Shown in pieces: positions 7,666-14,884 of a DNA stretch of 29,977 nucleotides. The DNA is from an uncultured Collinsella sp. (lineage in GTDB: Bacteria > Actinomycetota > Coriobacteriia > Coriobacteriales > Coriobacteriaceae). The notes beneath the pieces are model-generated. The model worked only from the letters and a program-made list of their open reading frames with translations. It was not told the origin of the DNA and searched no databases. The first letter of the stretch is position 1; each line of letters begins with the position of its first letter. The stretch covers positions 1-29,977 of the forward strand of contig URWC01000004.1 in NCBI GenBank assembly GCA_900551555.1, given 5' to 3'. The position numbers and the translations under genes were made by a program.

Positions 7666-8766
7666 ATGGCTGCAATTTTCAATAGCCCCAGCAAGTACAT
7701 CCAGGGTCCGGACGAGCTCGCCAAGCTCGGCTCCTATGTCGAGCCGCTCGGCGCTAAGGCCCTCGTCATCGTGACGCCTTCGGGCAAGAAGCGCGTCGGT
7801 GCCAAGATCGAGGGCGGCTTTGCCGAGGCCAAGGCCGAGCTGCTGTTTGAGGACTTTAACGGCGAGTGCTCCAAGGGCGAGGTCGATCGCCTGGTTGCGC
7901 TCGCTCGCGACAACGGTTGCGACATCATCGTCGGCGTCGGTGGCGGCAAGATCCTCGACACCGCGAAGGCCGTCGCCTATTACCTGGAGTCCCCGGTTAT
8001 CATTTGCCCCACCATTGCCTCGACCGATGCACCGTGCTCGGCACTTTCGGTGCTTTACACCGATGACGGCCAGTTCGACAAGTACCTCTTCCTTAAGGCA
8101 AACCCCAACATTGTCCTGATGGATACGACGGTTATCGCGGCGAGCCCGGTGCGCCTGACGGTTTCCGGTATGGGCGATGCGCTCGCAACCTATTTCGAGG
8201 CTCAGGCGACGCACGATGCCGACGGCGGCACCTGCGCCGGCGGCAAGGGCGGAATGGCCGGCCTGGCGCTCGCCAAGCTCTGCTATGAGACGCTCATGGC
8301 CGATGGCGTCAAGGCCAAGGTTGCGCTGGAGAAGGGTGCGCTCACGCCTGCCGTCGAGCACATCATCGAGGCCAATACGCTGCTTTCGGGCATTGGCTTT
8401 GAGAGCTCGGGCCTTGCCGCTGCTCATGCCATCCACAATGGCCTGACGATGCTGCCCGAGTGCCACGGCATGTATCACGGCGAGAAGGTCGCCTTTGGCA
8501 CTATCGTCCAGCTGGTACTCGAGGATGCCCCGACCGAGAAGCTCGAGGAAGTCTTGGGCTTCTGCATTGAGCTTGGCCTGCCGGTCACGATGAAGGAACT
8601 TGGCGTTGCCGAGCTTACGCGCGAGCAGGCCATGATTGTTGCCGAGGCCGCCTGCGCACCCGATGACACCATGTGCAACATGCCCTTTGAGGTGACGCCC
8701 GAGATGGTCGCAAACGCCATCCTGGGTGCCGACGCGCTGGGCCACTACTATCTCATGGATGAGTAA
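7666..8766 (+). CDS. gldA: Glycerol dehydrogenase
   Basis: The 366-aa NAD-dependent enzyme interconverts glycerol and dihydroxyacetone in the cytosol. Seen: N-terminal FNSPSKYIQGPDELAKLGSY, the nucleotide loop VGVGGGKILDTAKAVAYY (about 83-100), PTIASTDAPCSALSVLY (about 117-133), the zinc ligand Asp in SGMGDALATYFEA, and the two zinc His in GLAAAHAIHNGLT and HGMYHGEKVAFG. Its length matches the family. It starts 17 bp after the Fe-ADH terminator T-run, so it probably has its own weak promoter or relies on read-through. A shortened paralogue lies directly downstream. Confident call. Confidence 0.95.
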   Translation: MAAIFNSPSKYIQGPDELAKLGSYVEPLGAKALVIVTPSGKKRVGAKIEGGFAEAKAELLFEDFNGECSKGEVDRLVALARDNGCDIIVGVGGGKILDTAKAVAYYLESPVIICPTIASTDAPCSALSVLYTDDGQFDKYLFLKANPNIVLMDTTVIAASPVRLTVSGMGDALATYFEAQATHDADGGTCAGGKGGMAGLALAKLCYETLMADGVKAKVALEKGALTPAVEHIIEANTLLSGIGFESSGLAAAHAIHNGLTMLPECHGMYHGEKVAFGTIVQLVLEDAPTEKLEEVLGFCIELGLPVTMKELGVAELTREQAMIVAEAACAPDDTMCNMPFEVTPEMVANAILGADALGHYYLMDE

Positions 8767-8778
8767 ATCAAGCTAAGG

Positions 8779-8814
8779 AAGGGGCAAAGCCAACAGATGG
8801 CTTTGCCCCTTTTT
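8779..8814 (+). terminator. Terminator after gldA
   Basis: Perfect stem AAGGGGCAAAGCC with GGCTTTGCCCCTT, loop of 7 nt, then TTTT. Confidence 0.92.
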
Positions 8815-8819
8815 GCTAT

Positions 8820-8848
8820 GGTGCAAAGGGGCAAGGTTTCTTTGCACC
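8820..8848. repeat. Second stem-loop after gldA
   Basis: GGTGCAAAG 8820-8828 pairs perfectly with CTTTGCACC 8840-8848. It shares GCAAAGGGGCAA-like sequence with the terminator before it and may be a partial duplicate. It lies in the leader of the truncated gldA copy. Confidence 0.5.
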
Positions 8849-8879
8849 AATTGTTGTTTGATGAAGGGCGGATTCTCGT

Positions 8880-9386
8880 ATGGCGCTTCCTATGGTTTAC
8901 GGCGGTCCCGGCCGGTATGTTCAGGGGCCGGGGGAGCTTTCGCGCCAGGGCAGGTATTTGTCATGGTTGGGCTGCGCTGCCTATGTCTTGTTTGACCAGG
9001 GCACCGAGGATCGGCTGTGCAGGCAGATCGTCGATGGATTTCTGGACGAAGATCTAAGCGAGCCGTTCTTTAAGATTTATGATGGTCCGTGTACGGAAGA
9101 GGCCGTTGTCGAAATGGCTAAGGAAGCCCAGGCCGAGTATTGCGACATGGTAGTGGGTATTGGCGGCGGCAAAATGCTCGATATCGCCAAGGCCGTTGCG
9201 TTTTATGCCGAGTTGCCGTTGTGCGTATGCCCCACGGCGGCGTCGATGGACGGTCCGTGCAGCGTGATTTCCGATGGCGACCTGCAGGGTGTTGCAAATG
9301 CGGTCTTTAGAAACGAGCGTAATATGGCCAACGAGCAGGCCAAGGTGACCAAACTAAAGCTCGTGCAGCTCATGTGCGAGGCATAG
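8880..9386 (+). pseudogene. Truncated glycerol dehydrogenase paralogue
   Basis: 168 codons. Residues 1-130 follow GldA closely: YGGPGRYVQGPGELSRQGRY, the nucleotide loop VGIGGGKMLDIAKAVAFYAE, and CPTAASMDGPCSVIS. After that point the similarity stops and a 38-residue tail unrelated in register (from DGDLQGVANAVF) leads to the stop. All zinc ligands of GldA (one Asp, two His) are missing, so it cannot be an active dehydrogenase. Best explained by a deletion of the middle and C-terminal part of a second gldA. About 40 bp after the stop a different frame reads AIEAAIGHGLFAAKMLRV and then stops, perhaps another coding remnant. A short NAD-binding protein with another use is possible but less likely. 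Confidence 0.65.
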
Positions 9387-9537
9387 CTTGGCACTTGATT
9401 GACCTTGTGCAATCGAGGCGGCGATAGGCCATGGGCTATTTGCCGCAAAGATGCTCCGCGTGTAATTTGCCCGAGGCGTGGGCCGATAGCGTATCATTAT
9501 CTCTTGCTTGTTTGCACTGCTCAGGGAGGGGCCGCGC

Positions 9538-10791
9538 ATGGCGCAGGAACACGATCTGTTTGATGACATTATCGAGATCAGCAAGGGTTTCGACTTTCTC
9601 AAAAATCCGCTTGGCGGCGTGACCGATGCACTCGATCCGTCGGCGCCGCAGTGGAATCCTGCCGACTACAAGGAGCGCCCGCGCGGCAACACCATTCCGT
9701 GCTTGACCTGCAAAAACGAAAAGAGCGGCTGCACCGCGTGCATGGACGTGTGCCCGGTCAACGCTATCGAGGTCGAGGAAGACTCCATCGAGATCCTCGA
9801 CTCCTGTCGCAAGTGCGGCCTGTGCGCCGCTGCCTGTCCGACCGAGGCGATCATCTCGCCGCGCCTGGCGCCCAAAAACCTGTATGACGATATCGTCTCT
9901 GCTGCTACGAGCCACGAGACCGCCTACGTCACCTGCACGCGCGCCCTCAAGCGCATGCCGCGTGAGAACGAAGTCGTCGTTGCCTGCGTGGGCGATATTA
10001 CTGCCGAGACCTGGTTCTCGGTACTGGCCGACTATCCCAACGTGAGTGTGTACCTGCCGTTGGGTGTGTGCGATAAATGCCGCAACACCGGCGGTGAGGA
10101 CATTCTGGGCGAGGCGATTGCGAAGGCCGAAGAGTGGACTGGCACGGGCATGGGCCTGGAGGTCGACCCCAAGAGCCTCAAGTGCCATAAGCGCCGCGAG
10201 TACGAGCGCAAGGAGTACATGGAAAAGATTGCCCGCACCACGGGCCTGACGGTGACCAAGCTCAACCCGGCGACGGCGGCGCTGGCCTCGGTGACGCAAA
10301 AGCTCAAGGCCCATCGCCATCAGATTACCCAGCTGGAGCGCACGCTCAACACCATGTGCGGCACTACGACGACCAAGCGTCGCCGTTCGCTCACGCACGG
10401 GCGCCAACTGGTACTCTCGACGCTGCAAAACCATCCCGAGCTTGCCCAGAACATACAGGTGAGCACGCCGGAGTGCGATTTTGACAAGTGCACGTCGTGC
10501 GGCGAGTGCGTCAACGTGTGCCCCACGTTCGCCTGCGATTTGGTGGGAAGCGGCCGCTTTGCGTTGGAGTCTACGTATTGTTTAGGCTGCGGCGCCTGTG
10601 TCAAGGTTTGTCCCGAGCATGCGCTCAAGCTTGTTGAACACGACGCGTCCAATCTGGTCGTCGTCGATCCCGAAGCCGAGGAAAAGGCCGCCCAGAAGGC
10701 GAAGGCTCACGAAGAAGCTGAGAAGGTCAAGGCCGAGGCAAAGGCCAAGCTGGACAAGATGCTCGACCAGGTGGAAAAGCTCGCGGACTAG
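9538..10791 (+). CDS. Four-cluster 4Fe-4S ferredoxin-like protein with charged C-terminal tail
   Basis: 417 aa from the ATG at 9538, chosen because GGGAGGGG lies about 9 bp before it. Two pairs of Cys clusters are visible: CLTCKNEKSGCTACMDVCP (about 58-76) with CRKCGLCAAACP, and CTSCGECVNVCP (near 318-330) with CLGCGACVKVCP. Together these could bind four [4Fe-4S] clusters. Between them is a 200-residue region with extra Cys (VTCTRALKRMP, VCDKCRNTGG, about 135-180). The last 45 residues are Lys/Glu/Ala-rich and probably coiled coil. It looks like an electron-transfer protein of the cytosol without a visible redox catalytic domain. Partner enzymes are not adjacent. No signal peptide. The exact reaction is unknown. 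Confidence 0.85.
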   Translation: MAQEHDLFDDIIEISKGFDFLKNPLGGVTDALDPSAPQWNPADYKERPRGNTIPCLTCKNEKSGCTACMDVCPVNAIEVEEDSIEILDSCRKCGLCAAACPTEAIISPRLAPKNLYDDIVSAATSHETAYVTCTRALKRMPRENEVVVACVGDITAETWFSVLADYPNVSVYLPLGVCDKCRNTGGEDILGEAIAKAEEWTGTGMGLEVDPKSLKCHKRREYERKEYMEKIARTTGLTVTKLNPATAALASVTQKLKAHRHQITQLERTLNTMCGTTTTKRRRSLTHGRQLVLSTLQNHPELAQNIQVSTPECDFDKCTSCGECVNVCPTFACDLVGSGRFALESTYCLGCGACVKVCPEHALKLVEHDASNLVVVDPEAEEKAAQKAKAHEEAEKVKAEAKAKLDKMLDQVEKLAD

Positions 10792-10841
10792 TTAAAAGAG
10801 CGTAAATGATGGCCGGTGGGACAGGTACTGCCCCGCCGGCC

Positions 10842-10913
10842 AAAAAAGTTGCGGTGGAATAGTTCCTGTTTTGCCCTTAAGCTGGCCATTCTAGGAACTA
10901 TTCCACCGCAACT
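10842..10913 (-). terminator. Long-stem terminator after the GntR regulator, with adjacent stem-loop
   Basis: A perfect 21-bp inverted repeat (arms 10847-10867 and 10893-10913, each containing GTTGCGGTGGAATAGTTCC or its complement) encloses 25 nt. Read on minus, it is followed by six T (10842-10847), so it should end transcription of the regulator. Immediately beyond is a second GC-rich stem-loop (GGCCGGTGGG with CCCGCCGGCC, 10811-10841) between the converging ferredoxin gene and this terminator. The stem is longer than normal for a terminator and may be a genome-wide repeat. Confidence 0.7.
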
Positions 10914-10922
10914 AATAAATGG

Positions 10923-11678
10923 TTAGTTCATGCTGCTTTGGTGGCCGGTTCGACTGGTACCGTTGCGCGTCACGGTTTCATGGAGCAAAAAGAACCCGGG
11001 GACCTGTTTGGTCTCGGTGTATTCCATAAGGATGCCGTCGGCGTTGTAGGTCTGCCCGCGTATAACGGCGAGTGCGTTAAAGTCGTCGAGATCGAGCACG
11101 CGCGTATCCTCGGGCGTGGGATGCTCGATCGTCACATCGCGTTTGCCCGTGGCAATCTTAATGCCAAGATCTTCTTCGAGGTAACGATAGATCGAGTCGT
11201 TGACAATCTCGGGTGTCAGCCCCGGTACCTGTGAGCTTAGATAATAGGAGTCGTCGGAGCACACGGCTTGTCCGTCTGCATAACGGATGCGTTTGGCGCG
11301 TGTGAGCTCACAGCCTTCGGGAAACCCGGTAATCTTGGAGAGCGCCTTGCTGCAGATGAGGAGCTCAAAGACGGTGGTGACAGTCTTGAGCTCAAAGCCT
11401 CGGTTGACCGCGATTTCCTTAAAGGTCTCGAGTCCGCCGCCATCACGACTCTTCTCGTCACTGATGTTGCGAATGACGCGCATGCCTTTGCCTTGCTGGG
11501 GGAGCACGTAACCATCTGCCGCAAGCATCGAGATGGCGCGACGGACCGTCATGCGCGAACAGTCAAACAGCTGCGTGAGCTCAGTCTCCGAAGGCAGATA
11601 ACTCTGATAGGCGTATGTGCCGTCGTCAATCGACTGCTTCACGTTGTCATAAATAGTTTGGAAGATGGCTCGCGCCAT
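10923..11678 (-). CDS. GntR-family regulator with UTRA domain (HutC/TreR type)
   Basis: The 251-aa DNA-binding regulator has an N-terminal winged helix (about 1-68: FQTIYDNVKQSIDDGTY, LPSETELTQLF, SRMTVRRAISMLAADGY, then QGKGMRV) and a C-terminal UTRA effector domain (about 90-240) with the typical LTRAKRIRYADGQ and ending PGFFLLHETV-like strands. Such regulators usually sense a phosphorylated sugar. It lies 65 bp after a zinc dehydrogenase on the same strand and is divergent from a PTS/GH4 operon, so an alpha-glucoside 6-phosphate is the probable effector (inference). TreR is the nearest well-known relative by context. AGGAG lies 6 bp before its ATG. Confidence 0.9.
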   Translation of the reverse strand: MARAIFQTIYDNVKQSIDDGTYAYQSYLPSETELTQLFDCSRMTVRRAISMLAADGYVLPQQGKGMRVIRNISDEKSRDGGGLETFKEIAVNRGFELKTVTTVFELLICSKALSKITGFPEGCELTRAKRIRYADGQAVCSDDSYYLSSQVPGLTPEIVNDSIYRYLEEDLGIKIATGKRDVTIEHPTPEDTRVLDLDDFNALAVIRGQTYNADGILMEYTETKQVPGFFLLHETVTRNGTSRTGHQSSMN

Positions 11679-11698
11679 GACGGTCTCCTAGAGCTGAG

Positions 11699-11730
11699 TG
11701 CGCGAGCGGTGGATGAGGACCGCTCGCGCA
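11699..11730. repeat. Perfect 12-bp stem-loop between dehydrogenase and regulator genes
   Basis: TGCGCGAGCGGT pairs with ACCGCTCGCGCA around an 8-nt loop. No T-run on either strand, so it is more likely an RNA-stability or partial-attenuation element within the operon than a full terminator. Confidence 0.5.
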
Positions 11731-11743
11731 GGTGTCGATCGAT

Positions 11744-12769
11744 TTACTTGCTGGGGTCGATTATATATTTACCCATGGCACGCAGAGCTGGGTCTGACAG
11801 GATGGCGCCGAGTTCGTCGAGGGAAGCCACCTTGGCGACCATCGAGGATACGTCGAGCCTGCCTGAGTCGATGAGCTCGAGCGCGCGACGCTGCGTATAA
11901 GGGTTGATGTAGGACGAGGTAAGCACAAGCTCCTTCTGGAAGACCTCGAAGGGCTTGACGGTGATTGTCTCATCGGGCTTGGTGAGGCCGAACATCATGA
12001 CCGTAGCCTTGTGGCCGGCGATCTGGATGGCCTGCTCGATGGTGACGGGCTTGCCAACACACTCGATAACGACATCGACGTTGCCGACGCCCTCCTGCTT
12101 CAGGCGGGCCGGGACGTCCTCGTGGATGGAATCAATTGCCAGGTCGGCGCCGAGTTTGAGCGCAACCTCGCGCTTGCCTTCGACGGGCTCGAGCAAGACA
12201 ACCTTGGTGGCGCCGGCGTTTTTAGCAAGCTGCATCATGAGCAGACCGATCATGCCACCGCCGATAACGACAACTGTGCTGCCGGGCTTGATGTTGCACA
12301 TATCGATGCCGTGCAGGCAGCAGGCGACGGGCTCGGTCATAGCACCCTGCTCAAAGCTGGTGTGATCGCCCAACTTGTAGACTTGCTGCATATCGACGGA
12401 GCAGTACTCGGCAAAGCCGCCGTTAACAGTGGTGCCGTAACCGGTCATATGCTCGCAGTAGTGGTTGATTCCGTCGCGGCAGGGTTCGCAGCAGCCGCAG
12501 GGATGGTTTGGGTCGATGCACACGCGATCGCCCGGTTTAAAGCCAGCGACGTCGCTGCCCACGGCCTCGACAACGCCCGCAAACTCATGACCAAGGATCG
12601 TGGGCGGGGTAACGTCGGCTGCACCCTTGTCGCCTTCATAGATATGAACGTCGGTACCGCAGACGCCGCAAGCTTTGACGTTGATCAGAACGTCGCGCCT
12701 GCCCACGGCCGGCTTTGCCGATTCCTCGACTCTGAGGTCGTGCTTTCCATAGAAGACCGCGCTTTTCAT
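11744..12769 (-). CDS. Zinc-dependent alcohol dehydrogenase (MDR family, polyol dehydrogenase type)
   Basis: The 341-aa cytosolic NAD(P)-dependent enzyme belongs to the sorbitol/threonine dehydrogenase branch. Seen: catalytic zinc motifs CGVCGTDVHIYEG (about 35-47) and GHEFAGVVEAVG (about 60-71), structural zinc Cys cluster PCGCCEPCRDGINHYC (about 90-105), and the Rossmann loop VVVIGGGMIGLLMMQLAK (about 166-183). The substrate cannot be read from the sequence. It is the first gene of a minus-strand pair with the UTRA regulator and faces a PTS EIICB-GH4 operon across a shared promoter region, so a polyol or sugar released from an alpha-glucoside is the likely substrate (inference). Start at 12769 is preceded by AAGGAG. 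Confidence 0.9.
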   Translation of the reverse strand: MKSAVFYGKHDLRVEESAKPAVGRRDVLINVKACGVCGTDVHIYEGDKGAADVTPPTILGHEFAGVVEAVGSDVAGFKPGDRVCIDPNHPCGCCEPCRDGINHYCEHMTGYGTTVNGGFAEYCSVDMQQVYKLGDHTSFEQGAMTEPVACCLHGIDMCNIKPGSTVVVIGGGMIGLLMMQLAKNAGATKVVLLEPVEGKREVALKLGADLAIDSIHEDVPARLKQEGVGNVDVVIECVGKPVTIEQAIQIAGHKATVMMFGLTKPDETITVKPFEVFQKELVLTSSYINPYTQRRALELIDSGRLDVSSMVAKVASLDELGAILSDPALRAMGKYIIDPSK

Positions 12770-12815
12770 GGTGACTCCTTAACGTGGCGGTGGATGTTGT
12801 AATGAAGTATAGGCA

Positions 12816-12849
12816 TGTCTATAGATATAGACAAGCACATCTAGACAAG
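12816..12849. promoter_or_regulatory. Operator candidate for the GntR/UTRA regulator
   Basis: TGTCTATAGATATAGACA (12816-12833) is a near-perfect palindrome, and TAGACAAG is repeated at 12828-12835 and 12842-12849. These are half-sites of the CTTGTCTA type, as expected for HutC/TreR regulators. They lie about 50-80 bp upstream of the minus-strand dehydrogenase start. Confidence 0.5.
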
Positions 12850-12915
12850 TAGAAAAGAAATTTAAAATGCAGCCATCAGCTATGCCAGATTTAGCAGGCG
12901 AAATACTGGACATAT

Positions 12916-12945
12916 ACCGTTTACGGCCAATAATCAACCGTTTAC
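12916..12945. promoter_or_regulatory. Direct repeat ACCGTTTAC, 21 bp apart
   Basis: ACCGTTTAC occurs at 12916-12924 and 12937-12945, two helical turns apart, so both copies face the same side of the DNA. It may be a second regulator site, distinct from the palindromic operators beside it. Confidence 0.35.
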
Positions 12946-12965
12946 CGACCGTAGTATTAATGCTA

Positions 12966-12981
12966 ACTTGTATAGATAAGT
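12966..12981. promoter_or_regulatory. Second operator candidate, PTS side
   Basis: ACTTGTATAGATAAGT is a near palindrome and matches the CTTGT(C/A)TA half-site of the operator at 12816. It sits on the PTS side of the divergent region, about 140 bp before the EIICB start. Confidence 0.45.
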
Positions 12982-13121
12982 GAGATAAAACGTAAGTGCA
13001 AGAAGTCAGGGAAGCGGGCCCACCCGTCCTATTGCACGAGGTACACGCAAACGGCGCGTCTGCGGTCTCGAGTGAAGCCAAAACCGCAGCGCTCCGAATG
13101 AAGAGAGGGGGATTCCCCGTC

Positions 13122-14729
13122 ATGATGCAAAAGATACAACGTTTCGGCGGTGCAATGTACACGCCTGCAATTCTTTTCGCATTTTCCGGAATCGTCGTCG
13201 GCCTGGGTACGTTGTTTACCACCGAGGCGATCTTTGGCGAGATGGCCACTGCGGGCCATCTTTGGTTTGATTGCTGGAATGTGCTGCTCCAGGGTGGTTG
13301 GACGCTCTTTAACCAGATGCCGTTGCTGTTTTGCGTAGCGTTGCCAATCTCGCTCGCGAACAAGCAGAACGCTCGCTGCTGCATGGAGGCTTTGGCCATC
13401 TACCTTACCTTCAACTACTTTGTAAGCACAATCTTGGGGCAGTGGGGCCCTGTCTTTGGTGTCGACTATTCTGTCGAGGCGGGCAGCGGTACTGGTCTTG
13501 CCACTATCGCAAGCATCAAAACGCTTGACATGGGCATCATGGGCGCGCTCATTATCTCTGGTATCGCCACGATGCTGCATAACAAGTTCTTCGACACCGA
13601 ACTTCCTGAGTGGCTGGGCGTGTTCTCGGGTTCCGTGTTCATCTATATGATCGGTTTCTTCGTTATGGTTCCGGTCGCTCTTATCGCCTGCCTGGTGTGG
13701 CCGCATGTTCAGGCTGCTATCTCTGCCTTCCAGGGATTCATCCTTTCCGCCGGTACGTTTGGCGTGGGTGTCTTTGCTTTCTTCGAGCGCGTGCTGATCC
13801 CTACAGGCCTGCACCACTTTATCTATACGCCGTTCTATTACGACAACGCGGCGGTCAACGGCGGCATCTTTGCTGCTTGGGCCAACATCCTTCCCCAACT
13901 GGCTGCCGATCCGAGCATTGCTCTTAAGGATGCCGCACCCTGGGCTGCCTATACCTGCCCTGGTTGGACTAAGGTCTTCGGCTCGCTTGGCGTCGCCATT
14001 GCGTTTTATATGACCGCCAAACCCGAGCGCAAGCAGCGCGTCAAGGCTCTGCTCATTCCCGTCACCCTTACCGCTATGCTTTGCGGTATTACCGAGCCGC
14101 TTGACTTCACCTTCCTGTTCATCGCGCCCGGCCTGTTCGTCGTCCACTGCGTGCTCGGAGCGCTTGGCTGCATGGCTCAAAACCTCCTTGGCGTCGTGGG
14201 TATCTTCGACGGCGGCATCATCTCGATGCTCTCGTGGGACTGGCTGCCCCTTTGGGCCGCACACGGTCTGCAGTACGCCATCTCCATCCTTGTCGGTCTG
14301 TGCTTTACCGCTCTTTGGGTTGTGGTCTTCCGTTTCCTGATCGTCAAGTTCGACTTTAAGACCCCCGGTCGCGAGGATGACGATGTTGAGGTCGAGCTCA
14401 AGTCCAAGGCCGACTACAAGCAAAAGCAGGGCGGTGCTGCTGGCAAATCGGCCGCCCAGAGTAAAGATGATGAGCGCTTGGTGCTTGCCGAGAACATCCT
14501 CGATCTGCTCGGTGGCACGGATAACATCATCGATGTAACGAACTGCGCTACCCGTCTGCGCGTTAACGTCAAGGACAAGAGCGTCGTTGCACCCGAGGCT
14601 TCCTTCAAGGCGATCGGTACGCATGGCTTGGTGGTCCAAGGTCAGTCAATCCAGGTCATCGTCGGCCTTAGCGTCCCGCAGGTTCGCGAGAAGTTCGAGA
14701 GTCTTCTGAAGTTCGAGAGTCTTCTGTAA
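13122..14729 (+). CDS. glvC: PTS alpha-glucoside transporter subunit EIICB
   Basis: The 535-aa membrane permease imports an alpha-glucoside and phosphorylates it at C6. Seen: a C-domain with about ten membrane segments (residues 1-420) and GITEPLDFTFLFIAPGLF, the EIIC substrate-site signature; a hydrophilic linker; and an EIIB domain with the phospho-Cys about 475 in DVTNCATRLRVNV. There is no EIIA domain, so phosphate must come from an EIIA encoded elsewhere. The start MMQKIQRFGGAMYTPAIL matches the Bacillus maltose permease start; GAGAGGGGG lies about 15 bp upstream. The frame is open further up, but that stretch is not membrane-like. The last 12 residues are an exact repeat of six (KFESLL twice). 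It is followed by the GH4 hydrolase in the same operon. Confidence 0.93.
   Translation: MMQKIQRFGGAMYTPAILFAFSGIVVGLGTLFTTEAIFGEMATAGHLWFDCWNVLLQGGWTLFNQMPLLFCVALPISLANKQNARCCMEALAIYLTFNYFVSTILGQWGPVFGVDYSVEAGSGTGLATIASIKTLDMGIMGALIISGIATMLHNKFFDTELPEWLGVFSGSVFIYMIGFFVMVPVALIACLVWPHVQAAISAFQGFILSAGTFGVGVFAFFERVLIPTGLHHFIYTPFYYDNAAVNGGIFAAWANILPQLAADPSIALKDAAPWAAYTCPGWTKVFGSLGVAIAFYMTAKPERKQRVKALLIPVTLTAMLCGITEPLDFTFLFIAPGLFVVHCVLGALGCMAQNLLGVVGIFDGGIISMLSWDWLPLWAAHGLQYAISILVGLCFTALWVVVFRFLIVKFDFKTPGREDDDVEVELKSKADYKQKQGGAAGKSAAQSKDDERLVLAENILDLLGGTDNIIDVTNCATRLRVNVKDKSVVAPEASFKAIGTHGLVVQGQSIQVIVGLSVPQVREKFESLLKFESLL
14691..14726 (+). repeat. 18-bp tandem duplication at the end of the EIICB gene
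   Basis: AAGTTCGAGAGTCTTCTG occurs twice in exact tandem just before the TAA. It adds six residues in frame and looks like a recent slippage or duplication event. Confidence 0.9.
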
Positions 14730-14748
14730 ACCATCGTCCATCGAAACA

Positions 14749-14786
14749 ATCGGCCTTGCAGAGCCGGTATGCACCGCAAGGCCGAT
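14749..14786. repeat. Intercistronic stem-loop between EIICB and GH4 genes
   Basis: ATCGGCCTTGC pairs perfectly with GCAAGGCCGAT around a 16-nt loop. No T-run follows, so it probably protects the mRNA or lowers read-through between the two genes rather than ending transcription. Confidence 0.5.
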
Positions 14787-14884
14787 TCTGGAGATAAAAA
14801 ACTCCACTTCTAGGTAACAATTCCAAACCGTACAGGCCGCGTGCGGGGATGGATTGAGCAAGCGGCCAGAATGAGGAGGACATC

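Noticed and set aside
10811..10841. Plus-strand terminator after the ferredoxin-like gene
   Set aside because: The stem is good but is followed by A residues on plus, not T; listed only as a stem-loop beside the minus-strand terminator.
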